From contig NZ_QPJY01000018.1 in the NCBI RefSeq assembly GCF_003337735.1, forward strand, positions 1-51,524: a DNA stretch of 51,524 nucleotides, in the 5' to 3' direction. Source of the stretch: Thioalbus denitrificans (lineage in GTDB: Bacteria; Pseudomonadota; Gammaproteobacteria; DSM-26407). This document shows, in pieces, positions 31,300 to 39,778 of this stretch. Made by a program: the position numbers and the translations under genes. The stretch's first letter is position 1. Every line of letters starts with the position of its first letter. The notes beneath the pieces were generated by a model. The model was given only the letters and a program-made list of their open reading frames with translations, was not told where the DNA came from and did no database searches.

Positions 31300-32366
31300 G
31301 ACTGCCGCGCCTCCTGCCGCAGGCCGATCCGCCCCGCCAGGGAACGGGCCAGGCCGGTGAAAATCCGCGCCGGCAGGGAGTCGGGCTCCCCCACCACCAC
31401 CGGCACGCCCGCGTCGCCCGATGCCGCCAGGGCCGGCAGGAAGGGCAGGCGCGCCAGCAGCGGCACCCCCACCTCCGCGGCCAATCCCGCGCCGCCGTCG
31501 CTGCCGAACACCTTCCCCACCGCGCCGCAGCGCCGGCAGGTCAGAGCGGCCAGGTTCTCCACCACCCCCAGGCAGGGCACCGCGAGATCGGCGAACATCT
31601 CCATGCCGCGGCGCACGTCGTCCACCGACAGCTGCCCCGGGGCGGTGACGGTGACGACGCCGGCGAGCACCACCTGACGGGCGGCGGCGAGGTGCACGTC
31701 CGAGGTGCCGGGCGGCAGATCCACCAGCAGCACGTCCAGCCCGCCCCAGTCCACGTCGGTGAACAGCTGCGGCAGCCCCTGATCCACCAGCGAGCCGCGC
31801 CAGATGAGCGCCTGGCCCTCGGGCAGCAGGAAGCCCAGCGACATCACCCGCACGCCATGGGCCACCAGCGGGCGGATGCGCAGACCGTCCGCGGTGGTCT
31901 CGGCGCGGCCGGAGAGCCCCAGCAGGGTGGGTGCGGAGGGGCCGTAGACATCGGCATCGAGCAATCCCACCCGGTAGCCGGCCGCCGCCAGGGCGCAGGC
32001 CAGGTTGACCGCCACGGTGGATTTGCCCACCCCGCCCTTGCCGCTGTGGACCGCCACCACCCGGGCGATGTCCGGCAGCTCCGGGCGCTGGGCCACGGAG
32101 CGGGGCCGCGGTTTCACCACCACCCGCTCCACCCCCGGCAGCGCCTCCACCAGGGGCGTGAGGAATTCCGCCAGCGGCTCCTGCTCCCCGGCGGGAATCC
32201 GGTCCGGGTCGATCAGCACCCGGACCGCGCCGCCGGTGGCCACCACGGCGTAGACCGCGCCGCTGCCGACGATGTCCGGCCCGTCGGGCGCCGTGACCAC
32301 CGTCCGGAGGGTTTCCAGAACCTGCTCCTCGAGTGTCTCCGCCTGCAGGGCGGCGTTCATGGACAT
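31290..32366 (-). CDS. Mrp/ApbC-type Fe-S cluster carrier ATPase (first copy)
   Basis: A 358-residue protein with an N-terminal DUF59/MIP18-like domain (residues about 11-85). The P-loop ATPase domain has HSGKGGVGKST at 107-117, DADVYGPSAPTL and DVLLVDLPPGTSDVHL. A CRRC motif gives the cluster site. The ATG at 32366 is 5 bases after GGAG; a second ATG at 32360 is possible. It overlaps the end of the small cytochrome gene. The two tandem copies share the ATPase core but differ at both ends, which suggests specialised or heteromeric function. Confidence 0.91.
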
Positions 32367-32620
32367 GGCAGCTCCTCGCTCAGGTAGCGCTTGATGATGG
32401 CGGCTTCCGCCCCATCGATGACCGCCGCCGCTCCGTGCAGCCGGCGCATGGTGTCGACGATGGCCGGTCGCAGGGCCGGCGCGAACCCGCACACCCGCTC
32501 GGCGCGCAGCTCGTGGCAGGCGGAGCAGCGGGCCCGGAACAGCGCCTCCGGGGTGTGCGGCTGGCCCCGCCACCAGAGCACGGCGGCTCCGGACAGCGCC
32601 AGCACGATGGCCGGCACCAT
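32357..32620 (-). CDS. Small membrane-anchored monoheme cytochrome c
   Basis: An 87-residue protein. An N-terminal hydrophobic helix (residues about 2-16) is a signal or anchor, and CSACHELRAERVCG carries one heme-binding CxxCH (about residues 32-36). The C-terminal helix IIKRYLSEELPCP is typical of short class I-like cytochromes. No clear distal Met is seen near the C-terminus. It probably relays electrons at the periplasmic face. It is preceded closely by the Fe-S protein gene and overlaps the first Mrp gene. Confidence 0.82.
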   Translation of the reverse strand: MVPAIVLALSGAAVLWWRGQPHTPEALFRARCSACHELRAERVCGFAPALRPAIVDTMRRLHGAAAVIDGAEAAIIKRYLSEELPCP

Positions 32621-32627
32621 CACCCGC

Positions 32628-33770
32628 CTACTCGCCCAGCATCGCCAGCCATTCCGCATCCAGCTCCTGCTCGTTCCGGCAGGTGGGGCACGCCGTCTCC
32701 GCCTCCTCCGCCGGCTGGAACGGCTGGCCGCAGCAGCCGCAGCGCCGGGCCTGCCGGAACAGCAGCCGGGTGCGCGGCGCCGAGACCTCGGCGGCCGTCC
32801 GGGCCGGGCGCGACACCACCGCCTGCTCGGGGCAGATGCGCTCGCACAGCCGGCAGTCGGTGCACAGGGCCGCAGCGAAGCTGATGGCGACCCCCTCCGG
32901 CTCCTCATGGGCGCGCAGGGCCCCGGTGGGGCAGCGCCGCCCGCAGGCGAGGCAGGCGCTGCAGGACTCCGCCAGGGTGCGCAGCGACCAGGGCGGCAGC
33001 GCCTCCGCCGCCCAGGGAATCCGCTCCACCCGCTCCGCCGCCACCGCCTGGTAGGCAGCCGGGCGCTGCAGCTCCTCACCGCCCTGGTGGAAGGGCAGTT
33101 CCGTCCCCTCTTCGGTATCGGCCGGAACCATCCAGCCCGCCACGTTGTCGACGATCCGCGCGCCGGTCAGGCGCAGGAAATTGCGCCGGTTCAGGCGGGC
33201 CTGGTCGGCCCGCTGGCGCTCGCCCCCGCCCCGCTCATGCTCCCGCGCCGGCGCCACCCGCGGCGCCCGCTCCCCGAGCCACTCCTCCAGCCGCGCCTGC
33301 TCACGGGCGACACAGCCCGCCCCGTCGCCGCGGTCACACTGCCCGCAGCGCTCCAGGCCGTGCAGCAGGATCTGCCCGACGCCCTCCGCCGCGGCCGCCG
33401 CCAGCAGCCGGGCGTCCAGGACCTGGTGGCAGGGAATGACCACCCCGCCGTCCCTGCTGCGGCTTTCGCGGCAGTGTAGGTGAACCGTCGCCTGCCCCCG
33501 CACCAGCTCCAGCAGCCGGCGGGGGGAGAAGCCCGACATCCGCAGCACCCCCGCCGGACAGGCAGGCAGGCAGGCGCCGCAGCCGGTACAGGCCGAATCG
33601 GCCAGGTCGACGGCGTCCGGGGTGAGTGCGAGCGCCTGCGCCGGACAGGCCGCGGCGCAGGCGCCGCACCACTCCCGGCGGCCGCGCAGGTTGAGGCAGA
33701 GGGGCTCGTCGATAAGCAGCATGTTGCCGCTGTAGAAACCCGCCGCCTGTTCCAGGTTCCCGGCCTTCAT
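32628..33770 (-). CDS. Multi-domain polyferredoxin with MvhD-like centre
   Basis: A 380-residue cysteine-rich protein. The N-terminal part has two ferredoxin-like sites (Cys25/35/38/42 and Cys61/64/67/71). The middle (about 95-155) has a Cys-rich alpha/beta pattern reminiscent of the MvhD/FrhD electron-transfer domain: VHLHCRES, VIPCHQVLDARLL and GLERCGQCD. A basic RRNFLRLTG (195-203) resembles a twin-arginine motif but is internal. A C-terminal ferredoxin pair follows (Cys270/273/276/280 and Cys303/306/309/313), then a zinc-ribbon-like CGCC (344) and CPTC (361). It probably transfers electrons in the cytoplasm or at the membrane. An ATG at residue 17 is an alternative start. Confidence 0.82.
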   Translation of the reverse strand: MKAGNLEQAAGFYSGNMLLIDEPLCLNLRGRREWCGACAAACPAQALALTPDAVDLADSACTGCGACLPACPAGVLRMSGFSPRRLLELVRGQATVHLHCRESRSRDGGVVIPCHQVLDARLLAAAAAEGVGQILLHGLERCGQCDRGDGAGCVAREQARLEEWLGERAPRVAPAREHERGGGERQRADQARLNRRNFLRLTGARIVDNVAGWMVPADTEEGTELPFHQGGEELQRPAAYQAVAAERVERIPWAAEALPPWSLRTLAESCSACLACGRRCPTGALRAHEEPEGVAISFAAALCTDCRLCERICPEQAVVSRPARTAAEVSAPRTRLLFRQARRCGCCGQPFQPAEEAETACPTCRNEQELDAEWLAMLGE

Positions 33771-33780
33771 CGCCGCCGCC

Positions 33781-34206
33781 TCATCCCGCCGCCGCCTGCG
33801 GATCCGCCGCCGGCGACTCCGATTCGAGGTTGCGTCCCAGCCAGTGGGTCAGCGCGGCGGCCCCCACGATATTGCTCGCCAGCGGCACGTTGTTGAGATC
33901 GCAGGCGCGGTAGAAGGGCGTGATGTCCGGTTCGTCCAGGCGCACGTTGGCCGGATCGCGCAGGAAGATCACCGCCTTGATGGTATTGGTGGTGATGAGG
34001 CCGCAGAGCTGGATCTCGCCGCCGCGCCGGCCGGAGAAGAGGTGAGTCACCTCCAGGCCCGTTTCCGCCTCGATGGCCTCGCCCACCTCGGTGGTGGCCA
34101 GCAGCCGGTAGTGCTCGAAGATCGCCCGGCGCATCTGCAGCAGCTTGATGAGCTCCGCCAGCCTGCCTTCGTGGGCGATGAGGATCAGTGTCTTGCCGGC
34201 ACCCAT
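33781..34206 (-). CDS. Methylglyoxal-synthase-like protein with altered active site
   Basis: A 141-residue protein that aligns by eye with MgsA: LILIAHEGRL matches ALVAHDHC, FSGRRGGEIQ matches LSGPMGGDQQ, and FLRDPANVRLDEPDI matches FWDPLNAVPHDPDV. His12 (MgsA His19) and Asp94 (MgsA Asp101) are kept. The catalytic MgsA Asp71 is Glu64 here, the phosphate loop TGTTG is TTEVG, and His98 is Asp91. It is therefore unlikely to make methylglyoxal from dihydroxyacetone phosphate and may bind another small anion. GGAGGGG precedes the ATG at 34206, which lies 2 bases after the glycosyltransferase stop. Confidence 0.82.
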   Translation of the reverse strand: MGAGKTLILIAHEGRLAELIKLLQMRRAIFEHYRLLATTEVGEAIEAETGLEVTHLFSGRRGGEIQLCGLITTNTIKAVIFLRDPANVRLDEPDITPFYRACDLNNVPLASNIVGAAALTHWLGRNLESESPAADPQAAAG

Positions 34207-34208
34207 GG

Positions 34209-35366
34209 TCAGCCCCTCCAGGAACCGTCGAAACCGGGATCGAACACCTCCGCAGTCGCGGCGCTCGTCGTCCCGGGTACCGCCGCCAACTGCCGGTAGA
34301 GATGGAGGTGGCCGGCGGCAAGCCGGTGAATGGCACTCTCCACCCCGCCCTCCCGGGCCAGCGCCCGGCGCATCGACACCAGGCGCTCCGGACCCTTCAC
34401 CAGCCCCATCAGCGCCGCCGCGAGGGCCGGCATGTCGTCGTGGACCACGGTCACCCCGTGCACCCCCTCCCAGAATGCCGCCCCCTGGACCCGGTCGCTG
34501 CGCAGCACCGGCAGACGGAATGCCGCGGCCAGGTCGAGCAGCGGGCTCCTGCACTGCTTCACGTAGGGCATGAGCAGCAGATCGGCCCCGGTGAACAGTC
34601 CCGCCACCGCGACCGGCTCCACGTAGTGATCGAGCACCGTCAGGCGCAGCCGCCGGCGCACCTGCTCCAGCAGCGCCGGCTCCACCCCCCGCAGCACCCC
34701 CTCGCCCGCCACCACCAGGTGCAGCGACGCCGGCCAGGAGCGCCCCGCCAGCAGGCCGAGCAGGCCGTCCAGGCCCTTGCGGCTGCAGCCGTGGCCGAAG
34801 AACAGCAGCCGCAGCTCCGCCGCCTCCCGCGCCGGCAGGCCCGCCGGCTCCCGCCGCGGCATGTCGGGGTGGGCAAGCAGGTTGGGACTGCCGGGCAGCA
34901 GCACCACCCGCTCGCGGGAGGCGTCCAGCAGCTCCTCCAGGGCCCAGGCCAGGTGGCGGTCCCGCGCCACGATGCGGTCCACCTCCCCGTAGAGCAGCCG
35001 GTAGAGGGGCATCACCAGCCAGCGCCGCTCGTGGGGCAGGATGTTGTGGGGGGTGTAGACCACCCGCACGCCGCGGCGCCGGGCCCAGCGGGTAAAGGCG
35101 ATGGCCGCCGGCGCGCTGCCCACCCACTGCAGGTGCACGATTTCCGGTGCAAAGGCGCGCACCGCCCGCGCCAGGCAGCGCCAGCCGCGCCAGCCCGAGG
35201 CCAGGCAGGCGGCCTTGGGGAAGGGCATCTCCCAGGCCGCCAGCTCATCCCGATCGCCGGTGAGCAGGCGCACCTGGTGGCCGGCCTGGTGCAGGCCCAG
35301 GGCCAGCGCGTGGGCGTAATGGCACAGGAAGCCGCGCCCCGATGCCTCCGCCAGCAGGATGCGCAT
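34209..35366 (-). CDS. Glycosyltransferase (GT-B fold, GT4-like)
   Basis: A 385-residue protein with the two-lobed GT-B layout. The N-terminal lobe starts MRILLAEASGRGFLCHYAHAL and has VHLQWVGSAP and YTPHNILPHER. The C-terminal lobe has LRLLFFGHGCSRKGLDGLL near residue 190 and LFTGADLLLMPYVKQCRSP near 268. The donor and acceptor are unknown. Its placement inside a respiratory gene cluster is unusual; nothing in the sequence says what it glycosylates. GGAGAG precedes the ATG at 35366. It is 11 bases downstream of the TorD-like gene. Confidence 0.85.
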   Translation of the reverse strand: MRILLAEASGRGFLCHYAHALALGLHQAGHQVRLLTGDRDELAAWEMPFPKAACLASGWRGWRCLARAVRAFAPEIVHLQWVGSAPAAIAFTRWARRRGVRVVYTPHNILPHERRWLVMPLYRLLYGEVDRIVARDRHLAWALEELLDASRERVVLLPGSPNLLAHPDMPRREPAGLPAREAAELRLLFFGHGCSRKGLDGLLGLLAGRSWPASLHLVVAGEGVLRGVEPALLEQVRRRLRLTVLDHYVEPVAVAGLFTGADLLLMPYVKQCRSPLLDLAAAFRLPVLRSDRVQGAAFWEGVHGVTVVHDDMPALAAALMGLVKGPERLVSMRRALAREGGVESAIHRLAAGHLHLYRQLAAVPGTTSAATAEVFDPGFDGSWRG

Positions 35367-35377
35367 GGCCGCTCTCC

Positions 35378-36127
35378 TCACAGCCCCGAGGCTTTGCGGA
35401 AATCCGCGTTGTAGTCGAGCTTCTTCGGCTCGCGCCGGTTCAGCTCGGCCAGTGCCCGCAGTTGGCGGCGCTCGGCGACCGCCGCGAGATCCGTCCACAG
35501 GAGTTGCCCGCTGAAGCCGAGCAGCTGCCGGTAGAAGGGCTGCATGGCGGCAGCGGCGGCCCGCCGGCACCAGCCCGGCACCCAGGGGCCGATCTCCTCC
35601 AGCAGGAATGACTCACGCTGCTGCCGCCAGCGCGTCGCCGCGTCCGTATCCGCCCGCTCCAGGGCCTCGGCCTCGGCCCCGGCCAGCACCCCCACGAAGG
35701 CCAGCAGGGTGCCCACGTGGTCCGGAAACTCGCCGCTCTGGCGGCGCTGCCAGTCCCAGCCCGCGGCCCGGTAGGCCGCCATGGCCCGGTCGGCCGGCTC
35801 GCGGAACATGCACCCGGTCTCGAACACCGAGGCGAACGGGCTCACGCCTCCCGGCGCCACGAACAGCACCGTGTACTCCTCCGCCAGCGCCTCCAGCAGC
35901 GGCACGGCCGGGGCCTGCAGCAGCTCGGCATCCAGGGTCAGGCCGACCGCGGCCAGAGGCCCGGCGAGGGTGCCCCGCAGCAGTCCCAGCAGCGCCTCGT
36001 CCACCTCCTCCTCCAGGCAGCGGCCCACCAGCCCATAGAGCGCGGCCTGGGCCCGGCACTCGGCCAGCCGCTCCTCCTCCCCGGCCCCGGAGGGCCGGGT
36101 CTTCCGCACCGTCTGTGTCCGGGTCAT
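35378..36127 (-). CDS. TorD/DmsD-family molybdoenzyme chaperone
   Basis: A 249-residue, mostly helical cytosolic protein. It has the TorD-type core with ALAEEYTVLFVAPGGVSPFASVFE near residue 80 and GEFPDHVGTLLAFVGVLAG near 130, matching the family's E-x-T-x-LF and PDH patterns. Such chaperones bind the Tat signal of the catalytic subunit and help insert the molybdenum cofactor before export. The catalytic subunit encoded just upstream has a twin-arginine signal. The start at 36127 is preceded by three GAGGAGT heptamers that supply the Shine-Dalgarno. Confidence 0.88.
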   Translation of the reverse strand: MTRTQTVRKTRPSGAGEEERLAECRAQAALYGLVGRCLEEEVDEALLGLLRGTLAGPLAAVGLTLDAELLQAPAVPLLEALAEEYTVLFVAPGGVSPFASVFETGCMFREPADRAMAAYRAAGWDWQRRQSGEFPDHVGTLLAFVGVLAGAEAEALERADTDAATRWRQQRESFLLEEIGPWVPGWCRRAAAAAMQPFYRQLLGFSGQLLWTDLAAVAERRQLRALAELNRREPKKLDYNADFRKASGL

Positions 36128-36176
36128 CGCTTCACTCCTCACTCCTCACTCCTCCCGCCTCACCCTTCACCCCTCA
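36128..36176 (-). repeat. 7-bp purine repeat forming the torD-like ribosome binding site
   Basis: Read on the minus strand, three GAGGAGT units directly precede GAAGCG and the ATG at 36127. Further GAGGGGTGAAGGGTGAG-like units extend back toward the catalytic-subunit stop. Each unit contains GGAG, so the array is a multi-copy Shine-Dalgarno. Confidence 0.85.
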
Positions 36177-36184
36177 CAATCCAC

Positions 36185-38854
36185 TCAGTGGCTGCCGCCA
36201 TGCAGCTCGGGCCTGGGAAGGTTGTCCCAGTCCACATCCACCTCCTGGTGGTTGGCCCGGTGCAGGTCGCCGGTGTAGGCGTAGCGCAGGGTCTCCTCGT
36301 AGTCCTTCAGGGACTGCTCCACGCTGGCCTTCACGTCGCCGTACTGATCGCCCGCCTCGGCCTTGCTCACGCTCACCACCGTGTCGAACCAGCCCTGGGA
36401 GCCGCCGATGGGGTCCACCGCCAGGCGGATGATGGGGTTCGGGTGAACCCCCTTGTCGTTCCACCAGACGTTGTTGGTGATGTCCGGGTCACCGCCCTGG
36501 GCCCACTCGGCGGCCTGCTCCCGGTTCCTGAGCTGGGCCAGCCGGCCGTAGGCGGCGTGGCCGCAGGCGGTGGAGACGGCGATGACCTCGGGATGGATGC
36601 CCTCGGTCACGTGGGCGCGGGTGACGAGGTAGCCCAGCGGCGAGGTGATGCGGATCAGATCCCCGTCGCCGATGCCCCTTGCCGCCGCGGCCTTCGGCCC
36701 GATCCAGGCCGGGTTCTTGTGATAGAGCTCGGCCAGGTACTTGATGGAGGCGGTGCGGCTCTGGGTGTGCACGTTCACCTTGTAGGTGACCAGCACCATC
36801 TCGCTCGGCTTCTTGTCGCGGGAGGGCAGCCGCTTGTAGACCGGCAGCGGGTTGAAGCCGTACTTCCTGAACCCCTCCTTGTAGATCTCGATGCGCCGCG
36901 AGGGGGTGCCGAAGCCCACGCAGTTGCGCCCGTTCACCTGCACGCCGATGGCGTGCCCGTCCTTGCGGATGGTGCCGTCGGCGTCCACCTCGGCGGCGGC
37001 CATCTCCGCGGGCGAGAGCTCCTTGGTGTGGAGGCCGTACTCCGGCTCCACCTCGTCGCCGTTCTTGTCCACGATGCGGGCCGTACCGGGGTCCACCTTG
37101 CCGTAGACGGGCCACACCCCCTTGGCCTTCATGTAATCCCAGCCGCCCGCCTCCTTCAGGCCGGGGATGTTGTCGAGGTGGGCGCGCATCCACGCCTCCA
37201 CCGTCTCGAAGGCGAAGTACCTGCGCACGCCGAGGTCCCCGTCCGGGTCCACCTTGCGGGCCACGTCGATGAGCGTCTGGCGGAACTCCTGGGTCCCGCC
37301 GAGGGGCTTCACCACCGGCTGGCGGATGGAGAGGCAGGGATAGAGGCCGCTCGGCATCGACTCCGGATCGTGGCGCTCCAGGTAGGTGACATCCGGGATG
37401 ATCAAATCGGAGAGCTCGGTGGTCTCGGACATGTAGGGGCTGAAGGAGACCAGGAAGGGCACCTGCGACTCGTCGCTCAGGAAGTGCTTCCAGACATGGC
37501 TGGAGGGGTAGGTGTAGACCGGATTGTCGTAGTAGGTCATCCACACCGACACCTTCGCCTCGCCCTTCATGATCATGTAGGGGGCGTGGGTGGAGACGTG
37601 GTGGGAGGCCAGCGGGTAGTCCGGCGGGGCGGCGATGTTGCTGGCCGCCTCCGGCTGCGGCGGCACCGGCTCGGGCTGCGGCCAGCCCATGCCCCGCGGC
37701 AGGCAGTAGCCGCCGCGCTTCTCCACGTTGCCGGTGATGACGTTGAGCATGTGGATGGCCGCCTCCTGGTAGGCGCCCCAGAGATGCTTGCAGGGCCCGC
37801 GGTAGGAGAAGGTGGTGGCCGGCTTGGTGGTGGCGAACTCGCGGGCGATGCGGCGGATGGCGGCGGCCGGCACGCCCGACTCCTCCTCGGCGAACTCCGG
37901 CGTGTAGGGCTTCAGGTGCGCGATGAGCTCGGCCGCCGAGACGTTGGTCCAGTGCTCGACGAAGTCGGCGTCATGGAGCCCCTCGTTCATGATCACATGG
38001 GCCATGGCCAGCGCGATGGCCGCGTCGGTGCCCGGGTAGGGGTAGAAGGCCTCGTCGGCGAAGCCCGAGGTGTTGGACATGCGCACGTCGAAGCTGACCA
38101 GCTTGGCCTTGTTGCCCACCACGCCGTCCACCAGGCGCTGGGCGTTGGGATTCATGAAATAGGCGGTCTCCAGGATGTTGGAGCCGAAGTTGAGGATGTA
38201 CTTGGTGTTGGCCCAGTCGCAGGACTCGATGTCCGGCCCCCAGGAGGGCTCCAGCCCCACCTTCTTGGAGGACTCGCAGATGTTGGTGTGGTTGAGCATG
38301 GCGCTGGAGCCGAGCGCGTGCATGAAGCGCTTCACCGCGCCGCCGGTGCGGTTGCGGCCCCACTTGAAGACGATCTCGTTGCGGATGGCCGGGTCGTGCT
38401 CGCGCTCGGCCCGCTCGATCACCTCGCGCAGCTTCTGCCCCAGCAGGGTGGTGGCCTCGTCGTAGGAGATGCGCTTCCACTTGCCCTCGCCGCGTTTCCC
38501 GGTGCGCAGCAGCGGGGTCATGATGCGGTCCGGATCGTAGACGTGGAGGAAGCCCGAGTTGCCCTTGGCGCACAGCTTGCCGCGGGTGTTGGGGTGGTCC
38601 ATGTTGCCCTCGAGCTTGACGATGCGGCCGTTCTCCACGTAGGCCACGCCGCCGTCCTCGATGTTGCACGCCAGGCAGGTGTAGGGCACCGCCTGGCGCT
38701 CGGCGCCGGTGGTGGCCGAGAAATCCTGTCCGCCGAGGGACTGCTCCATGGCCACGAGCCGGCGGCTGCCCAGGGCGAAGGTGCCTGCCGCCGCGCCGAC
38801 GGCCGTGCCGAGCTTGATGAAGTCACGGCGGTTGATGTGTCCGAAGTCACTCAT
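36185..38854 (-). CDS. DMSO-reductase-family catalytic (molybdopterin) subunit
   Basis: An 889-residue Tat-exported molybdoenzyme of the Psr/Phs/Ttr/Arr type. The twin-arginine signal is NRRDFIKLG (residues 8-16). The N-terminal cluster motif is C60-x2-C63-x3-D67-x27-C95, with the usual spacing but Asp in place of the third Cys. The probable molybdenum ligand is Cys193 in NICESSKKVGLEPSWG. Other typical blocks are KGNSGFLHVYDPDRIMTPL, RNRTGGAVKRF, FSYRGPCKHLWG and GGYCLPRG. The C-terminal molybdopterin-binding domain ends the protein. The substrate cannot be assigned from sequence. GGGGAGAGA precedes the ATG. It lies downstream of the electron-transfer and membrane subunits and upstream of its chaperone gene. 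Confidence 0.93.
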   Translation of the reverse strand: MSDFGHINRRDFIKLGTAVGAAAGTFALGSRRLVAMEQSLGGQDFSATTGAERQAVPYTCLACNIEDGGVAYVENGRIVKLEGNMDHPNTRGKLCAKGNSGFLHVYDPDRIMTPLLRTGKRGEGKWKRISYDEATTLLGQKLREVIERAEREHDPAIRNEIVFKWGRNRTGGAVKRFMHALGSSAMLNHTNICESSKKVGLEPSWGPDIESCDWANTKYILNFGSNILETAYFMNPNAQRLVDGVVGNKAKLVSFDVRMSNTSGFADEAFYPYPGTDAAIALAMAHVIMNEGLHDADFVEHWTNVSAAELIAHLKPYTPEFAEEESGVPAAAIRRIAREFATTKPATTFSYRGPCKHLWGAYQEAAIHMLNVITGNVEKRGGYCLPRGMGWPQPEPVPPQPEAASNIAAPPDYPLASHHVSTHAPYMIMKGEAKVSVWMTYYDNPVYTYPSSHVWKHFLSDESQVPFLVSFSPYMSETTELSDLIIPDVTYLERHDPESMPSGLYPCLSIRQPVVKPLGGTQEFRQTLIDVARKVDPDGDLGVRRYFAFETVEAWMRAHLDNIPGLKEAGGWDYMKAKGVWPVYGKVDPGTARIVDKNGDEVEPEYGLHTKELSPAEMAAAEVDADGTIRKDGHAIGVQVNGRNCVGFGTPSRRIEIYKEGFRKYGFNPLPVYKRLPSRDKKPSEMVLVTYKVNVHTQSRTASIKYLAELYHKNPAWIGPKAAAARGIGDGDLIRITSPLGYLVTRAHVTEGIHPEVIAVSTACGHAAYGRLAQLRNREQAAEWAQGGDPDITNNVWWNDKGVHPNPIIRLAVDPIGGSQGWFDTVVSVSKAEAGDQYGDVKASVEQSLKDYEETLRYAYTGDLHRANHQEVDVDWDNLPRPELHGGSH

Positions 38855-38878
38855 GGTCGTCTCTCCCCGAACCTGGAA

Positions 38879-39766
38879 TCAGTAGTAGATCTGGGTCAGC
38901 TGGCCGGCGTGGATGAACACCGCGCGGAAGGTGTAGGCCCCCACCGCCGCCAGCACCGCCGCCAGGGTGAGCAGGGCCGGGTTGCGACCCAGCCGTGGCG
39001 TCGCCACGATGGCGAGCGGCGCCAGGATCCCCACCACGAAGGTCAGCCCCCAGTACTCCAGTCCGAAGCTGGTGTTGATAATCTGCCACGCCTGCTGCTG
39101 CTCCTCCGACCCGTACATCAGCACCACCCACTCGGCGAGGAACAGCGCCAGGGTCACCGCCAGCGCCAGGTAGAGGAAGGCGTGCAGGAACTCCACGGTC
39201 TGCGCGTTCATCTGCCCGCGCGCGAGCTGCACCACCGCCACCACCGCCGTGCCCGAGCTGATGGAGAGGATCACGAACAGCAGCGGAATGGTGGGATTGC
39301 TCCACAGTTCGCGGGCCTGGTTGACCATCAGGTCGAGGCCCGTGTAGAGAGGCATGGAGAGCGCCAGCAGGGCGCCCAGGATGCCGGTCAGGCGCATCAG
39401 CCCCGCCTGGTTCTTCAGCAATCCGTACAGGAAGCCGAGGATGCAGACGCCGAACAGGGGCAGGAACAGCGAGCCCCAGGACAGCGGCGAGGTCCAGTGG
39501 AAGTGGATGATGGGGTAGAGGAAGCGCCCCGGCTGGCCGAGATCCATGATCAGCAGCGGTCCGCAGACGGCGAGCAGAACGAGGCTGATCACCATCCCCA
39601 GCCGCTGGAACGGCTCCATGGAACGGGCCACACCGCCGAAGACATTGCCGAACACCGCCGGCGCCGCCGCATAGACGAACACCATGGCCGCGGTGCCGAT
39701 CAGAAAGAAGTAGACGGGAATCTCGTGCCCCCAGGGGGCGATGTTGTATTCCATGAACTCGAACAT
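38879..39766 (-). CDS. NrfD/PsrC-type membrane quinone-interacting subunit
   Basis: A 295-residue integral membrane protein with about eight or nine hydrophobic helices. It has the family features WGHEIPVYFFLIGTAAM at residues 12-28 and LLIMDLGQPGRFLYPI near 71. NrfD/PsrC subunits exchange electrons between the quinone pool and the Fe-S subunit on the periplasmic side. GAGGAGGG precedes the ATG, 12 bases after the Fe-S subunit stop. Together with the flanking genes it completes a three-subunit B-C-A complex. Confidence 0.93.
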   Translation of the reverse strand: MFEFMEYNIAPWGHEIPVYFFLIGTAAMVFVYAAAPAVFGNVFGGVARSMEPFQRLGMVISLVLLAVCGPLLIMDLGQPGRFLYPIIHFHWTSPLSWGSLFLPLFGVCILGFLYGLLKNQAGLMRLTGILGALLALSMPLYTGLDLMVNQARELWSNPTIPLLFVILSISSGTAVVAVVQLARGQMNAQTVEFLHAFLYLALAVTLALFLAEWVVLMYGSEEQQQAWQIINTSFGLEYWGLTFVVGILAPLAIVATPRLGRNPALLTLAAVLAAVGAYTFRAVFIHAGQLTQIYY

Positions 39767-39778
39767 GGAGAACCCTCC

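Noticed and set aside
33781-34206. Annotation as a functional methylglyoxal synthase
   Set aside because: Catalytic Asp71, His98 and the phosphate-binding TGTTG of MgsA are all changed.
36185-38854. Assignment of the catalytic subunit as ArxA or ArrA
   Set aside because: The ars operon and the sensor trio suggest it, but the cluster motif has Asp67, the gene order is B-C-A, and I see no diagnostic ArxA or ArrA signature. The substrate is left open.
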